Shown here piece after piece: positions 17,617-33,300 of a stretch of 64,000 nucleotides of DNA. The notes under the pieces are model-generated. The model was not told where the DNA came from, searched no databases, and worked only from the letters and a program-made list of their open reading frames with translations. The position numbers and the translations under genes were made by a program. Every line of letters begins with the position of its first letter. Within the stretch, counting starts at the first letter, position 1. Source of the stretch: Auanema rhodensis (Eukaryota; Nematoda; Chromadorea; Rhabditida; Rhabditidae); assembly GCA_964057225.1 (NCBI GenBank), contig OZ059900.1:7202501-7266500 (forward strand). The letters are read 5' to 3'.

Positions 17617-20600
17617 TTGACTATTTTCACATATATATGTTCAATTTTAACCACTTTGGTCAAAAAGGACCGAAAATATCAAGAATTATTGGTTTTTTGG
17701 GGTTTGAAGGGCATTTTGGCAAAATCAGTCAAACTTTTGATCTTAAGCATATTTTTTTCTTCTAAAACGACTAAATGTATGAAATACTTTCATAAAATGT
17801 TCATATAGGTGTATTTTGCACGAATATCAAAACTGATTGAAATATGGGCCTTTTTATGCTCAAAACGCCATATATTCAACGATTTTGGGTACAAAACATG
17901 TGAAAACTGTATGTTTTGATCAGACCCTTTGAGATATGGATTTGAATTTCAGGATTCATAAACTTTGACTATTTTCACATATATATGTTCAATTTTAACC
18001 ACTTTGGTCAAAAAGGACCGAAAATATCAAGAATTATTGGTTTTTTGGGGTTTGAAGGGCATTTTGGCAAAATCAGTCAAACTTTTGATCTTAAGCATAT
18101 TGTTTTCTTCTAAAACGACTAAATGTATGAAATACTGTCATAGAATGTTCATATATGTGTATTTTGCACGAATATCAAAACTGATTGAAATATGGGCCTT
18201 TTTATGCTCAAAACGCCATATATTCAACGATTTTGGGTACAAAACATGTGAAAACTGTATGTTTTGATCAGACCCTTTGAGATATGGATTTGAATTTCAG
18301 GATTCATAAACTTTGACTATTTTCACATATATATGTTCAATTTTAACCACTTTGGTCAAAAAGGACCGAAAATATCAAGAATTATTGGTTTTTTGGGGTT
18401 TGAAGAGCATTTTGGCAAAATCAGTCAAACTTTTGATCTTAAGCATATTTTTTTCTTCTAAAACAACTAAATGTATGAAATACTGTCATAGAATGTTCAT
18501 ATATGTGTATTTTGCACGAATATCAAAACTGATTGAAATATGGGCCTTTTTATGCTCAAAACGCCATATATTCAACGATTTTGGGTACAAAACATGTGAA
18601 AACTGTATGTTTTGATCAGACCCTTTGAGATATGGATTTGAATTTCAGGATTCATAAACTTTGACTATTTTCACATATATATGTTCAATTTTAACCACTT
18701 TGGTCAAAAAGGACCGAAAATATCAAGAATTATTGGTTTTTTGGGGTTTGAAGAGCATTTTGGCAAAATCAGTCAAACTTTTGATCTTAAGCATATTTTT
18801 TTCTTCTAAAACAACTAAATGTATGAAATACTTTCATAGAATGTTCATATAGGTGTATTTTGCACCAATATCAAAACTGATTGAAATATGGGCCTTTTTA
18901 TGCTCAAAACGCCATATATTCAACGATTTTGGGTACAAAACATGTGAAAACTGTATGTTTTGATCAGACCCTTTGAGATATGGATTTGAAATTCAGGATT
19001 TATAAACTTTGACTATTTTTACATATATATGTCCAATTTTAACCACTTTGGTCAAAAAGGACCGAAAATATCAAGAATTATTGGTTTTTTGGGGTTTGAA
19101 GGGCATTTTGGCAAAATCAGTCAAACTTTTGATCTTAAACATATTTTTTTCTTCTAAAACAACTAAATGTATGAAATACTTTCATAGAATGTTCATATAG
19201 GTGTATTTTGCACGAATATCAAAACTGATTGAAATATGGGTCTTTTTATGCTCAAAACGCCATATATTCAACGATTTTGGGTACAAAACATGTGAAAACT
19301 GTATGTTTTGATCAGACCCTTTGAGATATGGATTTGAAATTCAGGAATCATAAACTTTGACTATTTTTACATATATATGTCCAATTTTAACCACTTTGGT
19401 CAAAAAGGACCGAAAATATCAAGAATTATTGGTTTTTTGGGGTTTGAAGGGCATTTTGGCAAAATCAGTCAAACTTTTGATCTTAAGCATATTGTTTTCT
19501 TCTAAAACGACTAAATGTATGAAATACTGTCATAGAATGTTCATATATGTGTATTTTGCACGAATATCAAAACTGATTGAAATATGGGCCTTTTTATACT
19601 CAAAACGCCATATATTCAACGATTTTGGGTACAAAACATGTGAAAACTGTATGTTTTGATCAGACCCTTTGAGATGGTGGATTTGAATTTCAGGACTCAT
19701 AAACGTTGACTATTTTCACATATATATGTTCAATTTTAACCACTTTGGTCAAAAAGGACCGAAAATATCAAGAATTATTGGTTTTTTGGGGGTTTGAAGA
19801 GCATTTTGGCAAAATCAGTCAAACTTTTGATCTTAAGCATATTTTTTTCTTCTAAAACAACTAAATGTATGAAATACTTTCATAGAATGTTCATATAGGT
19901 GTATTTTGCACGGATATCAAAACTGATTGAAATATGGGCCTTTTTATGCTCAAAACGCCATATATTCAACGATTTTGGGTACAAAACATGTGAAAACTGT
20001 ATGTTTTGATCAGACCCTTTGAGATATGGATTTGAATTTGAGGATTCATAAACTTTGACTATTTTCACATATATATGTTCAATTTTAACCACTTTGGTCA
20101 AAAAGGACCGAAAATATCAAGAATTATTGGTTTTTTGGGGTTTGAAGGGCATTTTGGCAAAATCAGTCAAACTTTTGATCTTAAGCATATTTTTTTCTTC
20201 TAAAACGACTAAATGTATGAAATACTTTCATAAAATGTTCATATAGGTGTATTTTGCACGAATATCAAAACTGATTGAAATATGGGCCTTTTTATGCTCA
20301 AAACGCCATATATTCAACGATTTTGGGTACAAAACATGTGAAAACTGTATGTTTTGATCAGACCCTTTGAGATATGGATTTGAATTTCAGGATTCATAAA
20401 CTTTGACTATTTTCACATATATATGTTCAATTTTAACCACTTTGGTCAAAAAGGACCGAAAATATCAAGAATTATTGGTTTTTTGGGGTTTGAAGGGCAT
20501 TTTGGCAAAATCAGTCAAACTTTTGATCTTAAGCATATTGTTTTCTTCTAAAACGACTAAATGTATGAAATACTGTCATAGAATGTTCATATATGTGTAT

Positions 20601-23600
20601 TTTGCACGAATATCAAAACTGATTGAAATATGGGCCTTTTTATGCTCAAAACGCCATATATTCAACGATTTTGGGTACAAAACATGTGAAAACTGTATGT
20701 TTTGATCAGACCCTTTGAGATATGGATTTGAATTTCAGGATTCATAAACTTTGACTATTTTCACATATATATGTTCAATTTTAACCACTTTGGTCAAAAA
20801 GGACCGAAAATATCAAGAATTATTGGTTTTTTGGGGTTTGAAGAGCATTTTGGCAAAATCAGTCAAACTTTTGATCTTAAGCATATTTTTTTCTTCTAAA
20901 ACAACTAAATGTATGAAATACTTTCATAGAATGTTCATATAGGTGTATTTTGCACGAATATCAAAACTGATTGAAATATGGGCCTTTTTATGCTCAAAAC
21001 GCCATATATTCAACGATTTTGGGTACAAAACATGTGAAAACTGTATGTTTTGATCAGACCCTTTGAGATATGGATTTGAATTTCAGGATTCATAAACTTT
21101 GACTATTTTCACATATATATGTTCAATTTTAACCACTTTGGTCAAAAAGGACCGAAAATATCAAGAATTATTGGTTTTTTGGGGTTTGAAGAGCATTTTG
21201 GCAAAATCAGTCAAACTTTTGATCTTAAGCATATTTTTTTCTTCTAAAACAACTAAATGTATGAAATACTTTCATAGAATGTTCATATAGGTGTATTTTG
21301 CACGAATATCAAAACTGATTGAAATATGGGCCTTTTTATGCTCAAAACGCCATATATTCAACGATTTTGGGTACAAAACATGTGAAAACTGTATGTTTTG
21401 ATCAGACCCTTTGAGATATGAATTTGAATTTGAGGATTCATAAACTTTGACTATTTTCACATATATATGTTCAATTTTAACCACTTTGGTCAAAAAGGAC
21501 CGAAAATATCAAGAATTATTGGTTTTTTGGGGTTTGAAGAGCATTTTGGCAAAATCAGTCAAACTTTTGATCTTAAGCATATTTTTTTCTTCTAAAACAA
21601 CTAAATGTATGAAATACTTTCATAGAATGTTCATATAGGTGTATTTTGCACGAATATCAAAACTGATTGAAATATGGGCCTTTTTATGCTCAAAACGCCA
21701 TATATTCAACGATTTTGGGTACAAAACATGTGAAAACTGTATGTTTTGATCAGACCCTTTGAGATATGGATTTGAATTTCAGGATTCATAAACTTTGACT
21801 ATTTTCACATATATATGTTCAATTTTAACCACTTTGGTCAAAAAGGACCGAAAATATCAAGAATTATTGGTTTTTTGGGGTTTGAAGGGCATTTTGGCAA
21901 AATCAGTCAAACTTTTGATCTTAAGCATATTGTTTTCTTCTAAAACGACTAAATGTATGAAATACTGTCATAGAATGTTCATATATGTGTATTTTGCACG
22001 AATATCAAAACTGATTGAAATATGGGCCTTTTTATGCTCAAAACGCCATATATTCAACGATTTTGGGTACAAAACATGTGAAAACTGTATGTTTTGATCA
22101 GACCCTTTGAGATATGGATTTGAATTTCAGGATTCATAAACTTTGACTATTTTCACATATATATGTTCAATTTTAACCACTTTGGTCAAAAAGGACCGAA
22201 AATATCAAGAATTATTGGTTTTTTGGGGTTTGAAGAGCATTTTGGCAAAATCAGTCAAACTTTTGATCTTAAGCATATTTTTTTCTTCTAAAACAACTAA
22301 ATGTATGAAATACTTTCATAGAATGTTCATATAGGTGTATTTTGCACGAATATCAAAACTGATTGAAATATGGGCCTTTTTATGCTCAAAACGCCATATA
22401 TTCAACGATTTTGGGTACAAAACATGTGAAAACTGTATGTTTTGATCAGACCCTTTGAGATATGAATATGAATTTGAGGATTCATAAACTTTGACTATTT
22501 TCACATATATATGTTCAATTTTAACCACTTTGGTCAAAAAGGACCGAAAATATCAAGAATTATTGGTTTTTTGGGGTTTGAAGGGCATTTTGGCAAAATC
22601 AGTCAAACTTTTGATCTTAAACATATTTTTTTCTTCTAAAACAACTAAATGTATGAAATACTTTCATAGAATGTTCATATAGGTGTATTTTGCACGAATA
22701 TCAAAACTGATTGAAATATGGGCCTTTTTATGCTCAAAACGCCATATATTCAACGATTTTGGGTACAAAACATGTGAAAACTGTATGTTTTGATCAGACC
22801 CTTTGAGATATGGATTTGAATTTGAGGATTCATAAACTTTGACTATTTTCACATATATATGTTCAATTTTAACCACTTTGGTCAAAAAGGACCGAAAATA
22901 TCAAGAATTATTGGTTTTTTGGGGTTTGAAGGGCATTTTGGCAAAATCAGTCAAACTTTTGATCTTAAGCATATTTTTTTCTTCTAAAACGACTAAATGT
23001 ATGAAATACCGTCATAGAATGTTCATATAGGTGTATTTTGCACGAATATCAAAACTGATTGAAATATGGGTCTTTTTATGCTCAAAACGCCATATATTCA
23101 ACGATTTTGGGTACAAAACATGTGAAAACTGTATGTTTTGATCAGACCCTTTGAGATATGGATTTGAAATTCAGGATTCATAAACTTTGACTATTTTCAC
23201 ATATATATGTTCAATTTTAACCACTTTGGTCAAAAAGGACCGAAAATATCAAGAATTATTGGTTTTTTGGGGGTTTGAAGAGCATTTTGGCAAAATCAGT
23301 CAAACTTTTGATCTTAAGCATATTTTTTTCTTCTAAAACAACTAAATGTATGAAATACTTTCATAGAATGTTCATATAGGTGTATTTTGCACGAATATCA
23401 AAACTGATTGAAATATGGGCCTTTTTATGCTCAAAACGCCATATATTCAACGATTTTGGGTACAAAACATGTGAAAACTGTATGTTTTGATCAGACCCTT
23501 TGAGATATGGATTTGAATTTGAGGATTCATAAACTTTGACTATTTTCACATATATATGTTCAATTTTAACCACTTTGGTCAAAAAGGACCGAAAATATCA

Positions 23601-24579
23601 AGAATTATTGGTTTTTTGGGGTTTGAAGGGCATTTTGGCAAAATCAGTCAAACTTTTGATCTTAAGCATATTTTTTTCTTCTAAAACGACTAAATGTATG
23701 AAATACTTTCATAAAATGTTCATATAGGTGTATTTTGCACGAATATCAAAACTGATTGAAATATGGGCCTTTTTATGCTCAAAACGCCATATATTCAACG
23801 ATTTTGGGTACAAAACATGTGAAAACTGTATGTTTTGATCAGACCCTTTGAGATATGGATTTGAATTTCAGGATTCATAAACTTTGACTATTTTCACATA
23901 TATATGTTCAATTTTAACCACTTTGGTCAAAAAGGACCGAAAATATCAAGAATTATTGGTTTTTTGGGGTTTGAAGGGCATTTTGGCAAAATCAGTCAAA
24001 CTTTTGATCTTATGCATATTGTTTTCTTCTAAAACGACTAAATGTATGAAATACTGTCATAGAATGTTCATATATGTGTATTTTGCACGAATATCAAAAC
24101 TGATTGAAATATGGGCCTTTTTATGCTCAAAACGCCATATATTCAACGATTTTGGGTACAAAACATGTGAAAACTGTATGTTTTGATCAGACCCTTTGAG
24201 ATATGGATTTGAATTTCAGGATTCATAAACTTTGACTATTTTCACATATATATGTTCAATTTTAACCACTTTGGTCAAAAAGGACCGAAAATATCAAGAA
24301 TTATTGGTTTTTTGGGGTTTGAAGAGCATTTTGGCAAAATCAGTCAAACTTTTGATCTTAAGCATATTTTTTTCTTCTAAAACAACTAAATGTATGAAAT
24401 ACTTTCATAGAATGTTCATATAGGTGTATTTTGCACGAATATCAAAACTGATTGAAATATGGGCCTTTTTATGCTCAAAACGCCATATATTCAACGATTT
24501 TGGGTACAAAACATGTGAAAACTGTATGTTTTGATCAGACCCTTTGAGATATGAATTTGAATTTGAGGATTCATAAACT

Positions 24580-27363
24580 TTGACTATTTTCACATATATA
24601 TGTTCAATTTTAACCACTTTGGTCAAAAAGGACCGAAAATATCAAGAATTATTGGTTTTTTGGGGTTTGAAGAGCATTTTGGCAAAATCAGTCAAACTTT
24701 TGATCTTAAGCATATTTTTTTCTTCTAAAACAACTAAATGTATGAAATACTTTCATAGAATGTTCATATAGGTGTATTTTGCACGAATATCAAAACTGAT
24801 TGAAATATGGGCCTTTTTATGTTCAAAACGCCATATATTCAACGATTTTGGGTACAAAACATGTGAAAACTGTATGTTTTGATCAGACCCTTTGAGATAT
24901 GGATTTGAATTTCAGGATTCATAAACTTTGACTATTTTCACATATATATGTTCAATTTTAACCACTTTGGTCAAAAAGGACCGAAAATATCAAGAATTAT
25001 TGGTTTTTTGGGGTTTGAAGAGCATTTTGGCAAAATCAGTCAAACTTTTGATCTTAAGCATATTTTTTTCTTCTAAAACAACTAAATGTATGAAATACTT
25101 TCATAGAATGTTCATATAGGTGTATTTTGCACGAATATCAAAACTGATTGAAATATGGGCTTTTTTATGCTCAAAACGCCATATATTCAACGATTTTGGG
25201 TACAAAACATGTGAAAACTGTATGTTTTGATCAGACCCTTTGAGATATGAATTTGAATTTGAGGATTCATAAACTTTGACTATTTTCACATATATATGTT
25301 CAATTTTAACCACTTTGGTCAAAAAGGACCGAAAATATCAAGAATTATTGGTTTTTTGGGGTTTGAAGAGCATTTTGGCAAAATCAGTCAAACTTTTGAT
25401 CTTAAGCATATTTTTTTCTTCTAAAACAACTAAATGTATGAAATACTTTCATAGAATGTTCATATAGGTGTATTTTGCACGAATATCAAAACTGATTGAA
25501 ATATGGGCCTTTTTATGCTCAAAACGCCATATATTCAACGATTTTGGGTACAAAACATGTGAAAACTGTATGTTTTGATCAGACCCTTTGAGATATGGAT
25601 TTGAATTTCAGGATTCATAAACTTTGACTATTTTCACATATATATGTTCAATTTTAACCACTTTGGTCAAAAAGGACCGAAAATATCAAGAATTATTGGT
25701 TTTTTGGGGTTTGAAGGGCATTTTGGCAAAATCAGTCAAACTTTTGATCTTAAGCATATTGTTTTCTTCTAAAACGACTAAATGTATGAAATACTGTCAT
25801 AGAATGTTCATATATGTGTATTTTGCACGAATATCAAAACTGATTGAAATATGGGCCTTTTTATGCTCAAAACGCCATATATTCAACGATTTTGGGTACA
25901 AAACATGTGAAAACTGTATGTTTTGATCAGACCCTTTGAGATATGGATTTGAATTTCAGGATTCATAAACTTTGACTATTTTCACATATATATGTTCAAT
26001 TTTAACCACTTTGGTCAAAAAGGACCGAAAATATCAAGAATTATTGGTTTTTTGGGGTTTGAAGAGCATTTTGGCAAAATCAGTCAAACTTTTGATCTTA
26101 AGCATATTTTTTTCTTCTAAAACAACTAAATGTATGAAATACTTTCATAGAATGTTCATATAGGTGTATTTTGCACGAATATCAAAACTGATTGAAATAT
26201 GGGCCTTTTTATGTTCAAAACGCCATATATTCAACGATTTTGGGTACAAAACATGTGAAAACTGTATGTTTTGATCAGACCCTTTGAGATATGGATTTGA
26301 ATTTCAGGATTCATAAACTTTGACTATTTTCACATATATATGTTCAATTTTAACCACTTTGGTCAAAAAGGACCGAAAATATCAAGAATTATTGGTTTTT
26401 TGGGGTTTGAAGAGCATTTTGGCAAAATCAGTCAAACTTTTGATCTTAAGCATATTTTTTTCTTCTAAAACAACTAAATGTATGAAATACTTTCATAGAA
26501 TGTTCATATAGGTGTATTTTGCACGAATATCAAAACTGATTGAAATATGGGCTTTTTTATGCTCAAAACGCCATATATTCAACGATTTTGGGTACAAAAC
26601 ATGTGAAAACTGTATGTTTTGATCAGACCCTTTGAGATATGAATTTGAATTTGAGGATTCATAAACTTTGACTATTTTCACATATATATGTTCAATTTTA
26701 ACCACTTTGGTCAAAAAGGACCGAAAATATCAAGAATTATTGGTTTTTTGGGGTTTGAAGAGCATTTTGGCAAAATCAGTCAAACTTTTGATCTTAAGCA
26801 TATTTTTTTCTTCTAAAACAACTAAATGTATGAAATACTTTCATAGAATGTTCATATAGGTGTATTTTGCACGAATATCAAAACTGATTGAAATATGGGC
26901 CTTTTTATGCTCAAAACGCCATATATTCAACGATTTTGGGTACAAAACATGTGAAAACTGTATGTTTTGATCAGACCCTTTGAGATATGGATTTGAATTT
27001 CAGGATTCATAAACTTTGACTATTTTCACATATATATGTTCAATTTTAACCACTTTGGTCAAAAAGGACCGAAAATATCAAGAATTATTGGTTTTTTGGG
27101 GTTTGAAGGGCATTTTGGCAAAATCAGTCAAACTTTTGATCTTAAGCATATTGTTTTCTTCTAAAACGACTAAATGTATGAAATACTGTCATAGAATGTT
27201 CATATATGTGTATTTTGCACGAATATCAAAACTGATTGAAATATGGGCCTTTTTATGCTCAAAACGCCATATATTCAACGATTTTGGGTACAAAACATGT
27301 GAAAACTGTATGTTTTGATCAGACCCTTTGAGATATGGATTTGAATTTCAGGATTCATAAACT
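24580..27363 (+). repeat. Tandem duplication of a 1392-bp tetramer
   Basis: Two consecutive four-monomer units, 24580-25971 and 25972-27363. They share two otherwise rare changes exactly 1392 bp apart: TATGTTCAAAAC near 24822 and 26214, and GGGCTTTTTTATG near 25161 and 26553. Both units end in a TGTTTTC-type monomer. Confidence 0.85.
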
Positions 27364-30300
27364 TTGACTATTTTCACATATATATGTTCAATTTTAACCA
27401 CTTTGGTCAAAAAGGACCGAAAATATCAAGAATTATTGGTTTTTTGGGGTTTGAAGGGCATTTTGGCAAAATCAGTCAAACTTTTGATCTTAAGCATATT
27501 GTTTTCTTCTAAAACGACTAAATGTATGAAATACTGTCATGGAATGTTCATATATGTGTATTTTGCACGAATATCAAAACTGATTGAAATATGGGCCTTT
27601 TTATACTCAAAACGCCATATATTCAACGATTTTGGGTACAAAACATGTGAAAACTGTATGTTTTGATCAGACCCTTTGAGATATGGATTTGAATTTCAGG
27701 ATTCATAAACGTTGACTATTTTCACATATATATGTTCAATTTTAACCACTTTGGTCAAAAAGGACCGAAAATATCAAGAATTATTGGTTTTTTGGGGGTT
27801 TGAAGAGCATTTTGGCAAAATCAGTCAAACTTTTGATCTTAAGCATATTTTTTTCTTCTAAAACAACTAAATGTATGAAATACTTTCATAGAATGTTCAT
27901 ATAGGTGTATTTTGCACGAATATCAAAACTGATTGAAATATGGGCCTTTTTATGCTCAAAACGCCATATATTCAACGATTTTGGGTACAAAACATGTGAA
28001 AACTGTATGTTTTGATCAGACCCTTTGAGATATGGATTTGAATTTGAGGATTCATAAACTTTGACTATTTTCACATATATATGTTCAATTTTAACCACTT
28101 TGGTCAAAAAGGACCGAAAATATCAAGAATTATTGGTTTTTTGGGGTTTGAAGGGCATTTTGGCAAAATCAGTCAAACTTTTGATCTTAAGCATATTTTT
28201 TTCTTCTAAAACGACTAAATGTATGAAATACTTTCATAAAATGTTCATATAGGTGTATTTTGCACGAATATCAAAACTGATTGAAATATGGGCCTTTTTA
28301 TGCTCAAAACGCCATATATTCAACGATTTTGGGTACAAAACATGTGAAAACTGTATGTTTTGATCAGACCCTTTGAGATATGGATTTGAATTTCAGGATT
28401 CATAAACTTTGACTATTTTCACATATATATGTTCAATTTTAACCACTTTGGTCAAAAAGGACCGAAAATATCAAGAATTATTGGTTTTTTGGGGTTTGAA
28501 GGGCATTTTGGCAAAATCAGTCAAACTTTTGATCTTATGCATATTGTTTTCTTCTAAAACGACTAAATGTATGAAATACTGTCATAGAATGTTCATATAT
28601 GTGTATTTTGCACGAATATCAAAACTGATTGAAATATGGGCCTTTTTATGCTCAAAACGCCATATATTCAACGATTTTGGGTACAAAACATGTGAAAACT
28701 GTATGTTTTGATCAGACCCTTTGAGATATGGATTTGAATTTCAGGATTCATAAACTTTGACTATTTTCACATATATATGTTCAATTTTAACCACTTTGGT
28801 CAAAAAGGACCGAAAATATCAAGAATTATTGGTTTTTTGGGGTTTGAAGAGCATTTTGGCAAAATCAGTCAAACTTTTGATCTTAAGCATATTTTTTTCT
28901 TCTAAAACAACTAAATGTATGAAATACTTTCATAGAATGTTCATATAGGTGTATTTTGCACGAATATCAAAACTGATTGAAATATGGGCCTTTTTATGCT
29001 CAAAACGCCATATATTCAACGATTTTGGGTACAAAACATGTGAAAACTGTATGTTTTGATCAGACCCTTTGAGATATGAATTTGAATTTGAGGATTCATA
29101 AACTTTGACTATTTTCACATATATATGTTCAATTTTAACCACTTTGGTCAAAAAGGACCGAAAATATCAAGAATTATTGGTTTTTTGGGGTTTGAAGAGC
29201 ATTTTGGCAAAATCAGTCAAACTTTTGATCTTAAGCATATTTTTTTCTTCTAAAACAACTAAATGTATGAAATACTTTCATAGAATGTTCATATAGGTGT
29301 ATTTTGCACGAATATCAAAACTGATTGAAATATGGGCCTTTTTATGCTCAAAACGCCATATATTCAACGATTTTGGGTACAAAACATGTGAAAACTGTAT
29401 GTTTTGATCAGACCCTTTGAGATATGGATTTGAATTTCAGGATTCATAAACTTTGACTATTTTCACATATATATGTTCAATTTTAACCACTTTGGTCAAA
29501 AAGGACCGAAAATATCAAGAATTATTGGTTTTTTGGGGTTTGAAGGGCATTTTGGCAAAATCAGTCAAACTTTTGATCTTAAGCATATTGTTTTCTTCTA
29601 AAACGACTAAATGTATGAAATACTGTCATAGAATGTTCATATATGTGTATTTTGCACGAATATCAAAACTGATTGAAATATGGGCCTTTTTATGCTCAAA
29701 ACGCCATATATTCAACGATTTTGGGTACAAAACATGTGAAAACTGTATGTTTTGATCAGACCCTTTGAGATATGGATTTGAATTTCAGGATTCATAAACT
29801 TTGACTATTTTCACATATATATGTTCAATTTTAACCACTTTGGTCAAAAAGGACCGAAAATATCAAGAATTATTGGTTTTTTGGGGTTTGAAGAGCATTT
29901 TGGCAAAATCAGTCAAACTTTTGATCTTAAGCATATTTTTTTCTTCTAAAACAACTAAATGTATGAAATACTTTCATAGAATGTTCATATAGGTGTATTT
30001 TGCACGAATATCAAAACTGATTGAAATATGGGCCTTTTTATGCTCAAAACGCCATATATTCAACGATTTTGGGTACAAAACATGTGAAAACTGTATGTTT
30101 TGATCAGACCCTTTGAGATATGAATTTGAATTTGAGGATTCATAAACTTTGACTATTTTCACATATATATGTTCAATTTTAACCACTTTGGTCAAAAAGG
30201 ACCGAAAATATCAAGAATTATTGGTTTTTTGGGGTTTGAAGGGCATTTTGGCAAAATCAGTCAAACTTTTGATCTTAAACATATTTTTTTCTTCTAAAAC

Positions 30301-33300
30301 AACTAAATGTATGAAATACTTTCATAGAATGTTCATATAGGTGTATTTTGCACGAATATCAAAACTGATTGAAATATGGGCCTTTTTATGCTCAAAACGC
30401 CATATATTCAACGATTTTGGGTACAAAACATGTGAAAACTGTATGTTTTGATCAGACCCTTTGAGATATGGATTTGAATTTGAGGATTCATAAACTTTGA
30501 CTATTTTCACATATATATGTTCAATTTTAACCACTTTGGTCAAAAAGGACCGAAAATATCAAGAATTATTGGTTTTTTGGGGTTTGAAGGGCATTTTGGC
30601 AAAATCAGTCAAACTTTTGATCTTAAGCATATTTTTTTCTTCTAAAACGACTAAATGTATGAAATACCGTCATAGAATGTTCATATAGGTGTATTTTGCA
30701 CGAATATCAAAACTGATTGAAATATGGGCCTTTTTATGCTCAAAACGCCATATATTCAACGATTTTGGGTACAAAACATGTGAAAACTGTATGTTTTGAT
30801 CAGACCCTTTGAGATATGGATTTGAAATTCAGGATTCATAAACTTTGACTATTTTTACATATATATGTCCAATTTTAACCACTTTGGTCAAAAAGGACCG
30901 AAAATATCAAGAATTATTGGTTTTTTGGGGTTTGAAGGGCATTTTGGCAAAATCAGTCAAACTTTTGATCTTAAGCATATTTTTTTCTTCTAAAACGACT
31001 AAATGTATGAAATACCGTCATAGAATGTTCATATAGGTGTATTTTGCACGAATATCAAAACTGATTGAAATATGGGCCTTTTTATGCTCAAAACGCCATA
31101 TATTCAACGATTTTGGGTACAAAACATGTGAAAACTGTATGTTTTGATCAGACCCTTTGAGATATGGATTTGAATTTGAGGATTCATAAACTTTGACTAT
31201 TTTCACATATATATGTTCAATTTTAACCACTTTGGTCAAAAAGGACCGAAAATATCAAGAATTATTGGTTTTTTGGGGTTTGAAGGGCATTTTGGCAAAA
31301 TAAGTCAAACTTTTGATCTTAAGCATATTTTTTTCTTCTAAAACGACTAAATGTATGAAATACCGTCATAGAATGTTCATATAGGTGTATTTTGCACGAA
31401 TATCAAAACTGATTGAAATATGGGTCTTTTTATGCTCAAAACGCCATATATTCAACGATTTTGGGTACAAAACATGTGAAAACTGTATGTTTTGATCAGA
31501 CCCTTTGAGATATGGATTTGAATTTGAGGATTCATAAACTTTGACTATTTTCACATATTTATGTTCAAATTTAACCACTTTGGTCAAAAAGGACCGAAAA
31601 TATCAAGAATTATTGGTTTTTTGGGGTTTGAAGGGCATTTTGTCAAAATCAGTCAAACTTTTGATCTTAAGCATATTTTTTTCTTCTAAAACAACTAAAT
31701 GTATGAAATACTTTCATAGAATGTTCATATAGGTGTATTTTGCACGAATATCAAAACTGATTGAAATATGGGCCTTTTTATGCTCAAAACGCCATATATT
31801 CAACGATTTTGGGTACAAAACATGTGAAAACTGTATGTTTTGATCAGACCCTTTGAGATATGGATTTGAATTTCAGGATTCATAAACTTTGACTATTTTC
31901 ACATATATATGTTCAATTTTAACCACTTTGGTCAAAAAGGACCGAAAATATCAAGAATTATTGGTTTTTTGGGGTTTGAAGAGCATTTTGGCAAAATCAG
32001 TCAAACTTTTGATCTTAAGCATATTTTTTTCTTCTAAAACAACTAAATGTATGAAATACTTTCATAGAATGTTCATATAGGTGTATTTTGCACGAATATC
32101 AAAACTGATTGAAATATGGGCCTTTTTATGCTCAAAACGCCATATATTCAACGATTTTGGGTACAAAACATGTGAAAACTGTATGTTTTGATCAGACCCT
32201 TTGAGATATGAATTTGAATTTGAGGATTCATAAACTTTGACTATTTTCACATATATATGTTCAATTTTAACCACTTTGGTCAAAAAGGACCGAAAATATC
32301 AAGAATTATTGGTTTTTTGGGGTTTGAAGAGCATTTTGGCAAAATCAGTCAAACTTTTGATCTTAAGCATATTTTTTTCTTCTAAAACAACTAAATGTAT
32401 GAAATACTTTCATAGAATGTTCATATAGGTGTATTTTGCACGAATATCAAAACTGATTGAAATATGGGCCTTTTTATGCTCAAAACGCCATATATTCAAC
32501 GATTTTGGGTACAAAACATGTGAAAACTGTATGTTTTGATCAGACCCTTTGAGATATGGATTTGAATTTCAGGATTCATAAACTTTGACTATTTTCACAT
32601 ATATATGTTCAATTTTAACCACTTTGGTCAAAAAGGACCGAAAATATCAAGAATTATTGGTTTTTTGGGGTTTGAAGGGCATTTTGGCAAAATCAGTCAA
32701 ACTTTTGATCTTAAGCATATTGTTTTCTTCTAAAACGACTAAATGTATGAAATACTGTCATAGAATGTTCATATAGGTGTATTTTGCACGAATATCAAAA
32801 CTGATTGAAATATGGGCCTTTTTATGCTCAAAACGCCATATATTCAACGATTTTGGGTACAAAACATGTGAAAACTGTATGTTTTGATCAGACCCTTTGA
32901 GATATGGATTTGAATTTCAGGATTCATAAACTTTGACTATTTTCACATATATATGTTCAATTTTAACCACTTTGGTCAAAAAGGACCGAAAATATCAAGA
33001 ATTATTGGTTTTTTGGGGGTTTGAAGAGCATTTTGGCAAAATCAGTCAAACTTTTGATCTTAAGCATATTTTTTTCTTCTAAAACAACTAAATGTATGAA
33101 ATACTTTCATAGAATGTTCATATAGGTGTATTTTGCACGAATATCAAAACTGATTGAAATATGGGCCTTTTTATGCTCAAAACGCCATATATTCAACGAT
33201 TTTGGGTACAAAACATGTGAAAACTGTATGTTTTGATCAGACCCTTTGAGATATGGATTTGAATTTGACGATTCATAAACTTTGACTATTTTCACATATA

